The position numbers and the translations under genes were made by a program. The notes under the pieces are model-generated. The model had not been told where the DNA came from. It saw only the letters and a list, made by a program, of their open reading frames with translations, and did no database searches. From Paraspadella gotoi (Eukaryota > Chaetognatha), in assembly GCA_051294375.1 (NCBI GenBank), contig CM119270.1, positions 10,088,984 through 10,152,983 of the forward strand: 64,000 nucleotides of DNA, written 5' to 3'. This document shows, one piece after another, positions 54,601-64,000 of this stretch (the stretch's first letter is position 1; each line of letters starts with the position of its first letter).

Positions 54601-55420
54601 AAAAATAGGACAAGCTCTTCAGACACAAAGCTATCAGAATCGCGAAATTCGAAGTTGCTCATGTAACAGGAACATATAGCAATCCCGTTTGCAATTTTAA
54701 GTTTGTAAACTTTCCCTTTCATTTCTATAGTAAAAATGAGGTTTGAAAATTCTATGGAGAGGAGTAGTGCATTTCCCCTGGCTTGTTTGATATTAAATCC
54801 TTTATAAAATGCCATAAAACGAATAGGACAAGCTCTTCAGATGTAACGCTCTCGGAATCGTGCGTTTTTACAAGTGTTTTTTAAACGAATTTCTGGCAAA
54901 CGCGTTTGCAATTTGAGTAGTCAGATTTGAACGGAATTCTCTATTAGAAAAATGTTGAATTTTTTTTTAAGCGAGATTCTCGTCTACTTTACTTTACCAT
55001 GATCGTTTTATATTAAAATAACTAAATAAAATGTAAATAAAAATTTTGAGAGCCCTTCAGACATATGGCTATCGGATTCCTGAATTCGAAGTTTATTGTA
55101 AAATCACAACATGCCTTAAATGCGTTTATATTGTATTGAAGTTGAGAAATCCTTTTATTTTATATAGAAAAATTTAGATCAAAATGTTTTCCTTAGCGGA
55201 CCAGTCCATTTAAATCTGATGGTTTCATGTCAAAATGATGGTTAATCATGAAGAGAAAAAAAATGCGAGCCCTTCAGATGCAACAGGATCTGAATCGAGT
55301 CTTTTTACATCAAATTTTTATCGGAATTTTTGCCAGGAGCGTTTATATTGTTTTGTAGTCAGATTTGAACGAAAATCTCCATTGAAAAAATCTTCCTCGA
55401 TCTCTAAAACGACGTCGACT
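54600..55420. repeat. ~218-bp tandem array, four diverged units in ABAB order
   Basis: Unit starts (AGC.CTTCAGA) at 54613, 54831, 55051 and 55268, spacing 218, 220 and 217. Units 1 and 3 share AATTCGAAGTT; units 2 and 4 share GTTTTTACA and AGTCAGATTTGAACG. Confidence 0.75.
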
Positions 55421-55539
55421 CCTAGTTTAACTATATTAAGACTAAATTGGATTAAATTTTAAAATGAATATAAAATTTAATTATATTTCACTATGTATTA
55501 GATTTAATTATTAATTCTTTTATATTCTTTCAAATTCTT

Positions 55540-55735
55540 TTGTAATGTAATGGGGATGTTACTGTTGTCTTCTGGAAATAGAGGTAGCATCTACATAACA
55601 CAAGGTTAAAAGTTACTTTCAGCCCTATTTTTTCAATTAGATATTAGACATTCTTGTGAGGAAGTCATTTATTGAAAATTCAAAATATTTAAAAGTCTGA
55701 ACAGAAAGGGGTGGAGGGGTTAATTTGTTATGGGA
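55540..55735. repeat. Dispersed repeat, copy 2 of the rootletin-intron family
   Basis: CTTCTGGAAATAGAGGTAGC and TCTGAACAGAAAGGGGTGGA match 3365-3525; the continuation matches again at 56390-56440. Confidence 0.65.
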
Positions 55736-56040
55736 TTAGGGGTAGCCGCACTCAATGGGGTGAGTCAAAAATTTTGAGTGAGTACATGCTCAAACGAATA
55801 TTTAGACATTTTTAAGAATACTTTCAATGGACCAAAAATTTCTAATATGGCTCTACACCCTAGTAATTAATTTTTTAATATTTATTTATAGATAGGAAAG
55901 GCCAAAAATTTTTTTTTGAATTTTTAAATTTTAAGACCAGATTCAGATAGCTCATAAAAAGTTGTCTACACAAAGTATGATTCTTTTTTAAATATTTTTA
56001 CGATAAGTGTGTCAAAAATAAGAAAAACTGTAAAAAATCA
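55735..56040. repeat. Dispersed repeat X, copy 3
   Basis: TTAGGGGTAGCCGCACTCAA to GTGTCAAAAATA, colinear with 37841-38130. Confidence 0.85.
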
Positions 56041-56449
56041 TCATCATCATCATCTTTCGATGATTTTATCAGTTTTTTTATATTTTCACTTAGAAAAAGT
56101 AAGAATTTTTAAAAGCTGTAATTATATTTCTTCTTTTTATGCTCTATCAGAATCCATCAAAAAATTTTAAGATTTTAAAAAAATATTTTTTGCTCAATAT
56201 AGTAATATTATATTTTTAATTAGGCGAGCACCCTCAGAAGAAAGCATTTTTGACAAAAAATATTTTAATACCATAATCTATGGTCATGATAGATTATTTT
56301 AACGCTGTATACATTAGCATTTAAATTTCATCGGCTATGGCTAATGGGATTAAGGTTATTTATGATTCGTTATTGTTGAGGGTTAAGACTACAGAGTAGA
56401 ATTGTATATTCTGATAGGATTACATTTATAAAAGGGGGCGTCGGTATAT

Positions 56450-59400
56450 ATTAGATGTAAATTATATGTTATAATCAAATAATAATTGAATAATAATAAT
56501 TGAATACATTCATTATTTATTTATTTACTTTCATTATTATTATTATTATTATTATAATTTTTTTATATTTTAAGACATTTTTAAATTTATTTCAAATTTC
56601 TTTTTTCTTTCATATTATTATGTGATATCAACATAAACTGAGAAAACTGTCAATAGTCATATGTAGATTCGATTAAGACTGAGAAACGGATACATTCTTT
56701 CGCGTTTTAATCGCCTATTCCTATATAAAATTATCAAAACTTATTCCTGGCTTTTACTAATGATTTATTGCTGTTTACGTACGTCTTTTAAGATTACTAT
56801 ATTATACTATATATAAATACTTAATAAATACTAAATAACGAAACAACGATGACAAGATTTATAATCTTGATAATTGACTGCATTAACCTATATTCAATAG
56901 TACGATTGCGGAATACCGAAATCAAATGTGCAATAATCACTTTGGAAAAACTAAGTGGAAATATGTTTTACGATACCATCGCAGAGAATCAAACTCAAGA
57001 ATCGAAATCGGATGGGCGACTCGGGTAAAATCCGCCGAAACCAGAATGGAACTCTCCTATTGGTAATGAGACAAATGGCACCGGCCAATGAGCTGATGGA
57101 CTTCCTTCCGCCGCTGATTTTTACCCTTACCTCCGATCCGTTCACACTGTGTAAATTGTATTGATTAAATCTGCCTGAAATTTTCCTTCTTCAATCAACC
57201 AAGGAACATGAACATGTCAATCAAGATTTTTACCCCTTTCCTCCTGGTTGACCTACATATTAATAAATAATAGTAATTAGCTCATCCTCATTCTTTTAAA
57301 TATTATCATTCGCTACGAAGAGGAACGACACAATGAAAAATAACGTGGCGAAATGGTCTCGTGCTGATTTTGTCCCTTTAAAATTGTTTCTGAGCCAAAT
57401 TAATTGATTGTTACTTTTGGTAATATGTGCGTTATACACTACTGGACAATGGACATTACTGTATCTGACCAAAACCCTTGACCATCAACAAAAAAGCTTA
57501 CTAGATAAAAAATAGAAAAAAAGACAAAGCAATATAGCTCGAAACGCTTACAAAATTTTAGACCATTGCTCTTATAAATGCAAAAAGAATATTAATATTA
57601 TTAAAATAAAACTTTAACGATAACTTAATAGTTAACGAGACCAAGATGAATATTTTTTACCCATCATTTCCTAAATTTATATGAATCATTAGCTTGTAAT
57701 TAGTCAATTAATCTAAATAACAATATGACAAATTCATTTTCAATTTTTTTTATGAATGGGAAGTTTTCCCTGCTTACTACCTTGTGTCTAATTATCTAAT
57801 ATTTTAAAGGTATTTTAAAAAACCTTATATAATTACTATATTTTTCCCTTTTTTTCAATTCTTTCAAACAAAAACAATATCATAAAAACATTTTAAATAA
57901 ATAAAAAAAAATTGATTGAATGATTTTGAAAAAAATATTTTGAAACTTGAAAATAATGGATTTTGAGTTAGGAAAACAATTTTGCAATTCTAAAAAAATC
58001 AGTCTCTAGCCTTTCAATTTTTCTAGAAGCTGATTTTTTAATTTTTTTTTTGATATTTTGATTTTCTATGCAAAACCATTATTCTCAATGAGCATAGGTC
58101 GGACAAACTTTTTTTTCAACAATTTGAAAATATTTTAACTTTTCTAATTAGGCTTTTTTGGGGAAATAAACAAATCAATTGTTATACGATGAGTACATCT
58201 GAAAGTGATATGTCTCTAAATGACTAAAAAATTTTCTTCAAGTTTTATTTTGTAATTTAAGTATAGTACCAATAGAAATAAGTGAGATACTCCCGCTTTG
58301 CCGAAATTTTTATTTAACAAAGATTTGTACTGCGTAGTTTAAAAAAAGTTATTTTTTAAAATAACTTTTGAAAGAAAAGAGGTAGCAAGGTGGCTGTGGT
58401 ATCATATTAAAGCCCTAATCATGGGACACCTTTTTAAAAGAGTTTTATTAAATTAAATCCATAAATCTTTACACAGCTTTTGTTTAAATCAGAGTTAAAA
58501 GTATAACAGTTTTTTGTTTTAAAAATTTCAATGAAGGCATATGAATTTTTTCATTTTTCTTTTGCAATTTGAAAAAGGAAAGACTAAATTACATTTTGAT
58601 TACTATTAAATTTTCTTTATTCCATAAAATTGCTTATATTTTTCAGTTAAAGTAAATAACAAGCAAAAATTTATTTTGTAGCTTCATAAAATGTCTTTTT
58701 AAATATGAAAACTGATAAATACAAAAATGTTTTCAGCTTGATATAAGCAGTCTGGACGTCTACCTTCTTGTCTGTGAAAAAAAATCGTCATTTTTCATTT
58801 TTTTAAACTGCAAACAAAAAGCTTGAAAAACTGCTTGTTTATCATAATAAAGTTTTAAAAAATTACATAGCTGGTAACATATTTGACAAAGCAAGACATC
58901 ATTGTGTTAAATTGTATTGATAATTTTCTTTTAAATATAGCAAGGAATTTAATTCTATTATTTATCATCCATTTTAATTAAGAAAAAATATTTCTCGTAA
59001 TAGCCCATTGGAAAGTGTTCATTGACTGACTTAATGATCGAATTTTTTAGATTTCTTTACTGCCCCCATTTTAATAGATATAAAAGGTCATGGTTATCAT
59101 GTCAGTAAGTCCAGATTATCTGTACCCTTTCTGCAACCTGCATTCCGATTTTTTTTCCCCCTTTCAAATGTATTAAATAAAAAAAATTATTTGAGAGAAC
59201 AATCGGTGTGGAGGATGCCATTGGTAAGCCTTAGTTACCCTACTTCCCGATCGAATTTTTAAATGAGGTTTTTTTCTATCTATTTCAGACATAACACTAA
59301 CTATTGGTACTATTAATTTTTTTCTATTACAATTCTATGAATAAAGTAACTTTTTAAAGAAATTTATCATCTTTCACTCTATATTCAGTCATATCTAAAA

Positions 59401-59880
59401 AACAAAAAAAGATTTTGCTGTGGACGAACATCAAGAACACGCAACCTCGGTCAAACTTATTTATGGTCAAAACGTTGACCTTTATGGTCAAACGTTGACC
59501 TTTGTAAATACCATTATAATAGACTTAGCATCTGAGCATTTTGACTGTTATTGTTTATAACGTTGTTGAAGAATAAATTATTCTTACTCTGAAACTTGTT
59601 GCGTCCACATTGCATTGAAATTTTGTATATCAACATATGAAACTATAACGTTTCAAAAAATAAAAAGAAATATAAAAATATTGAACAGTGAATTTTTTTA
59701 ATGAACGAAACAGTAACGTTACGCCATTTTTCATTGTGTCGAACAGTATTTCTCAATTACTCACCTATTTTTTAACCAATTCTCATTAAATGACTGACAA
59801 ATATATTCCTACATATGTCAACCAAATCAAATTAGGAGAAAAGATTTCCTCAAAATAGCAACCCCACCCATTTTATCACA
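56450..59880. other. AT-rich spacer, no gene seen
   Basis: 56950-57190 is less AT-rich with a 69-codon + frame and a 64-codon - frame, neither recognised, and two CCAAT-type boxes (57057-57062 inverse, 57084-57088). The remainder has no recognised structure apart from the GGTCA palindromes at 59465-59500. Confidence 0.5.
59465..59500. promoter_or_regulatory. Two tandem GGTCA...TGACC palindromes
   Basis: GGTCAAAACGTTGACC (59465-59480) and GGTCAAACGTTGACC (59486-59500), plus a half site at 59449. GGTCA/TGACC are nuclear-receptor half sites; binding is inferred only. Confidence 0.4.
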
Positions 59881-59929
59881 ACTGTCACTTCAAGCTCGAA
59901 CCCACGCAGGCAGATCCCCGTTTCTCTCT

Positions 59930-60216
59930 CGACTTCGAATTTAAGAAATTGTCTTTATTCTTTTTCTCCGCCCCCCTCACATCGAAGAGAGTGGTGCGTC
60001 AGTCCGCGTGTGTGTGTATATTTCTGAAACGTATAACCGGCGGGGTCTGAAACTCCTTCTGGGTGGTCTAGATTGTCTGTGTGTCTATGTGTGTGTCTCT
60101 CTCGATCTCTTTCTCTCTGAGAGAAAAGCAGTTTAGTCTTTCAAGTTCTACGAGACCTGCGGCGGCGAGAGGCTATGCTCGATGAGGGGCCTCGATCGTT
60201 AAATTTTTGACTTATG
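59930..60216 (+). other. Candidate promoter and 5' exon of a gene beyond the right edge
   Basis: GC-enriched island in AT-rich DNA with (GT)n, (CT)n, a Gli-type site at 60060 and GCGGCGGCGAGAGG, ending in an excellent donor TTATG|GTAAGTCG at 60217. A short ATG frame (60174) stops after 11 codons. No acceptor exon is found in the window. Confidence 0.35.
60060..60068 (+). promoter_or_regulatory. Exact Gli/Ci consensus TGGGTGGTC
   Basis: Second exact match in the window (the other is in patched exon 1), inside the candidate 5' exon. Confidence 0.35.
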
Positions 60217-60268
60217 GTAAGTCGTAGCGGGCATATTTTCCTTGGTGGTCTTTTTTCCAACCGTGGCG

Positions 60269-60309
60269 TTGTGTTTATCGCGAGGGGCAAAAGTTTATGA
60301 TAAACACAA
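60269..60309. other. Inverted repeat with forkhead-like arms
   Basis: TTGTGTTTATC (60269-60279) and GATAAACACAA (60299-60309), perfect 11-bp arms with a 19-base loop. TGTTTAT is a Fox-type core. Confidence 0.5.
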
Positions 60310-61080
60310 ATCTTAATTTTTCCCTCTCGCTCTCAGTATCCTCCCACTCGCTCTCCCTTTTTTTACATCTATCTCTTTCTCCCCTTTGCGCGCGAGAGGA
60401 AATAAATTTCATTGGCAGGTAGTTGTCAAGTAAAGGGAATTTTTTTACAAAATTGGCATATTTTTCGAATTAACGTCAGGCGATGTTAGTTTGGTATGTC
60501 TTTTGAAGCAGGCGGCACGTAATTGTTTGATATACCCACAGATGGTAATATTTGAATAAAAATAAAATAAAAGTCAAGCTATTTCTCTGAAGCTTCTGGA
60601 GAAAAGGAGTGTTCCATTAAATAAAAAGAACATTTAAACACTTAAGTTTATAATTGACTGAACTCCCATTAGTATAATTAAATAAGTTTCACCTTAATAT
60701 CGCCATGCAAGATGAAATTAGGCGAAAGTGTAACAGCATAATTTTTTTTCTAGGGGTGGAGAGATGAAAAGAATAAGAGAACTGAAAAAAAATTGAAACT
60801 TTTGTAAAATATTTTTCAGACTTTTCATGAGGAATAATCTTTTATAAAGATTTAAAAAAAAATATTTTAAAAATGTATTATTTTATTATGGATTTTATTG
60901 ATGGTAAAGCCGAAATATGTCTGTATAATTAAGGGTATATATTAATTAAGGGTGGTTTTTGAAACTTTTTTCAATTCTACCGATGTTCTTTTTTATTTTT
61001 AGTGTAATATATACACATTATTGCTCGTAAGAGGCGTAAAATATATTACAGTGTGGCTGTATATTCACCCCGCCTCACAT
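60310..61080. other. Non-coding spacer
   Basis: Nothing supported. A degenerate GCCGAAATATGTCTG at 60909-60923 recalls the 3' half of the hammerhead motifs, without a CTGANGA core. Confidence 0.4.
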
Positions 61081-61084
61081 CCAC

Positions 61085-61312
61085 CATCGACCAGCCAATA
61101 CTATTGGCTCAGAGGAGGAACGCACCATCCCAAACGTTGCATTCCATCCACAGTTCTAACGACTTTCCTCTGCGTTGACAGAGAGAGACCGTTTTAAGGT
61201 AACCGCGCCTGTGACAGGAGGCGTCACTGAGTGTCGAAAGCCCCCAAAGCTTACAGTGAGATGCTACATCCCAATGGGAAACACAGGCTACCCGGTTGTT
61301 GCCATAATAGAT
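61085..61312 (+). mobile_element. tRNA-derived SINE (family A), copy 3
   Basis: A box TGGCTCAGAGG at 61105-61115 is a perfect match to the Pol III consensus. The B box (61140-61150) has decayed to GCATTCCATCC. Body colinear with copy 1 but more diverged. Confidence 0.75.
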
Positions 61313-61679
61313 TAGAAAATCTTAAACAGTGCATTTTGGTTCCCATAAAATAAATTTCTAATTTGCCAATGAAATAAAAAATACAATTCTTATAATTAAT
61401 AAAATGCTTAATTTTTTCATGATTCTTATGAGTATCTTCAACCTAAGATTATGTACAATCAAACAAGTTTGAGCAAATAATGTCGAATATAATAAATATA
61501 ATAAAGCGGTAATCGGCTAATCAGATGATTAATCACGATAATTCTTTCAATTTATGATCCTAACTAATCAGAAGAGATCATACCACACCAAACCAATGGC
61601 TGGGCCAATACACGTAAATCGCTTGCAAGGGATTAAACTGAACTGTTACTATGGTACAAACAAATATTTTTTTAACTAT

Positions 61680-61790
61680 TATCATTTTTCGACTTGCATC
61701 ATTTTTTTCACTTGCATAATTTTTTCAATTTGCATCATTTTTTTAACTGACATCATTTTTTCAACTCGCATCATTTTTTCACTTTAATTA
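61680..61790. repeat. 18-bp minisatellite (ACTTGCATCATTTTTTCA type)
   Basis: About six units, as after SINE-A copy 1. Confidence 0.8.
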
Positions 61791-62090
61791 GGGGGAGACT
61801 AACTCAGTAAGGTGGTTAAGAAATTGAATTCAGCACCTGCTCAAACGAAAATTTAGACATTTTTTAAAAAATTTGAATAGACAAAATTTTTTTATATTAC
61901 TCCATACTCCATATATTATTTTTTAAATATTTATTTATAAATAGGAAAGGCTAAAAATTTATTTTGGATTTTTTTATTTTTAAGATCAGATTCAAGTAGC
62001 TTGCAAAAAGTTGTCTATACAAAGTATAATTCTTTTTTCGATATTTTGATTATAAGTATGTGAAAAATATGAAAAACTATTTATAATCAT
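61788..62090. repeat. Dispersed repeat X, copy 4 (diverged)
   Basis: TGCTCAAACGAAAATTTAGA and ATAAATAGGAAAGGCTAAAA are colinear with copy 3. Confidence 0.7.
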
Positions 62091-62164
62091 CATCATCATT
62101 TTTCGATAATTTTATTACTTTTTCTTAATTTTGACCAAGAAAACATAAATATTTTCAAAAGTTG

Positions 62165-62395
62165 TAGTTAAATTTTTTATTTAACTTTTTATGCTCTATC
62201 AGAATCCATCAAAAAAGTTAAGATTGATTAAAAATTGTTTTTATCATTATATAGTAATATTATAATTTTAATAGCAACAATAAAAGCATTAAAATCGAAC
62301 TTTTTAAAAAAATTCTTTTTTTACCTAAAAGTAGACTTCAAGACTAAAGTTTTGAACCCCCGCCCCTATTGAATTTAATTTCATAGTAGATTTCT
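62165..62395. repeat. Dispersed repeat shared with 32690-32880
   Basis: Same blocks, slightly longer at the 5' side. Confidence 0.85.
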
Positions 62396-62639
62396 ACTTT
62401 AATTAATTAATCAATCAATTAATTTATTAATTAATTTATTAATTAAAACTTTTATGAGTAGGAATTAGAGTGACGTAAAAATTATAAAATTTAAAAAAAT
62501 TAAAATTTAACAAATAAAACATAAAAATAAAAACTAATAAAAATACTTTGGTAAATTTATTTTGTAATTTTATACATTAGTGGGCACCAGTGAGCTATAT
62601 TTAATAATTATTTATATATAATAAAAGTATGTGGATAAG

Positions 62640-62870
62640 GCGCCAAGTGGGGTGAAGATGACTATCCTTAACTTCTATAACCCCCTCTAGCAGACATGGA
62701 ACGGGTCCTGGGTTTGGAAACAGGCTTGAGGGTTTGCCACACCCCCAAAGCGGCTTACGGCCGTCCTCACTCTTCCCGCAGGGTAAGTACCGGGTTGGGA
62801 TTGAACCCGGTACCTAGTGGTCATGAGCTGATGGTTTTACTCAATGAGCCACCGGGTCACAACTGAAAGG
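62640..62870 (-). mobile_element. tRNA-derived SINE (family B)
   Basis: Minus strand: A box TGGCTCATTGAG (complement of 62840-62851) and B box GGTTCAATCCC (complement of 62797-62807) at tRNA-like spacing. The tRNA-unrelated body runs to ~62640. Confidence 0.75.
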
Positions 62871-62954
62871 GTTATGCTTATAGGCGGAGTGAACCGAGGC
62901 AATGCCCGACTACAAGTATATAATAGGCTAAAATTTTAAAATACAATTTTTTTT

Positions 62955-63195
62955 TAATTTAAAAATTTAAAGTTGATATAAGAAAGTATAATTCTTTTTT
63001 AAAAATTCTTTCAATAAGTTAGTCAAAAATGTAAAAAACTATATTTAAAACGCTGATTTTCAATTTCCAGCTTAAAAATATAGTTTTTTGTAATTTAACC
63101 TACTTAATAACATAATTTTTAAAAAGATTTATATTTTCTTCTATCAACTTTTAATGAGGAATTCTTAGAATTAAAAAATATTTGTAAAAAAAAAA
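62955..63195. repeat. Palindromic relative of the F1 inner foldback
   Basis: AGTTAGTCAAAAATGTAAAA and its inverse TTTTGTAATTTAACCTACTT around CAGCTTAAAAATATAG, colinear with 29945-30110. Confidence 0.7.
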
Positions 63196-63766
63196 TAACT
63201 ACAGATTAGTATTCACTAATATAATAGTTTTTAAGATATTTAAGACATAAATAATAAAAATTCAAATCAACTGGACTTTTTTTATACATACTTATTTCCA
63301 CTCAATTCCATCGAAAGTTTATATCCTGCTTAATCCCACACTTTCCTACCCACACAAAATTTTATCTCATTCTATCAATCCAATTATGAATAATTCGATC
63401 AATATGGGTTAAAATTAGTAAAAAGATTTAAGTAATTGTGACTTATATTTTTTCCATTTAAACTCGCTCCACTGGCTTGATTCCATCGAAATACTATATC
63501 CAGCTTATTCACACACTTTCCTAACCACACACAAAAGTTCTTTCTAATTCTACTATCCAATCACGAGTATTTGGAGATTTTTGCTCAGTGGGACGGACGG
63601 CCGGACGGACGGACTGACATATATATTTTTTTTTGCATAATTTATCATAATTCAATGTTCTGACATAATTGTCATAATTGAGGGAGCGGACCGACGGACC
63701 GACGGACCGACGGACCGACAAAGTGGATTACAGAATCGGGATCTGCTAATAAGCAGATCCAACTTA

Positions 63767-64000
63767 AACAAGTTTGAGCAAACAATGTCGGATCTGCCTA
63801 CGATAATTAATTAATTAATTTAATTAATTAATTAATTAATTAGATTAATTAATTAATTAATATATTAATTATAATTTATATTCAGCTTGTCATCATCGAT
63901 GTCCTTAAAATTGAGTCAGGACAGTTATTAAATGTTTTGTTTACATTTTATCAAAACAAACAAATATCCTCTATTATCGAGCCAGGCGGGCAAAGCCCGT
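63767..64000 (-). mobile_element. Helentron-like element H4, 3' part, cut by window edge
   Basis: AAACAAGTTTGAGCAAAC, GTCGGATCTGCC, an (ATTA)n stretch, then GTCATCATCGATGTCCTTAA, colinear with the start of H2. It directly abuts the 5' hairpin of H3. Confidence 0.6.

Larger units (their letters stand above)
61461..63766 (-). mobile_element. Helentron-like element H3, enlarged by nested insertions
   Basis: Minus-strand 3' end AAACAAGTTTGAGCAAAT at 61461 and 5' hairpin AATCGGGATCTGCT...AGCAGATCCAACTT at 63734-63765. Between them lie repeat X (61788-62090), the shared block 62165-62395, SINE-B and two ~150-bp core units. The two ends may belong to separate copies. Confidence 0.4.

Overview
This is a eukaryotic, animal-type window, probably from an invertebrate with ciliated cells and Hedgehog signalling. 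Exons are GC-rich and separated by AT-rich, mostly short GT-AG introns. The spacer DNA is dominated by microsatellites and nested transposable elements. I cannot name the species from sequence alone.

Region 1 (1-12504, + strand) is the 3' portion of a rootletin (CROCC/Root) gene, the coiled-coil protein of the ciliary rootlet. I placed 25 exons. Every splice phase agrees, and they join into one reading frame of 1,899 residues that lacks only the first exon(s). One intron (3125-5368) is much longer than the others and carries a decayed reverse-transcriptase fragment and a dispersed repeat.

Region 2 (12505-18413) is non-coding. It is rich in (CT)n, (TTTA)n and (TTTC)n tracts, has a cluster of five CACGTG E-boxes, and leads into Region 3 (18414-25016, + strand). 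Region 3 is a patched gene, the 12-pass Hedgehog receptor with a sterol-sensing domain. It is read from only two exons, with a very long low-complexity N-terminus, a Cys/His-rich middle cytoplasmic loop and a Ser-rich tail.

Region 4 (25017-64000) has no convincing protein gene. It contains a complete non-autonomous hAT element with an 8-bp target duplication (28339-30728); several foldback elements ending in hammerhead-ribozyme-like motifs of the Penelope-associated type; a family of about 1.2-kb Helentron/DINE-like elements; three tRNA-derived SINE families; a roughly 218-bp tandem array with alternating monomers; and a very large, near-identical, circularly permuted inverted duplication of about 9.4 kb (order A-B-A'-B', 33366-52392). 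Three assembly gaps lie here (31577-32532, 42820-42844, 46651-47503), so the large-scale order needs long-read confirmation. A GC-rich stretch near 60 kb, with a strong splice donor and an exact Gli-type site, may be the first exon of a gene beyond the right edge.

Rootletin and patched lie on the same strand about 5.9 kb apart. They are not known to work in one complex, although patched acts at the primary cilium in vertebrates and rootletin anchors cilia.
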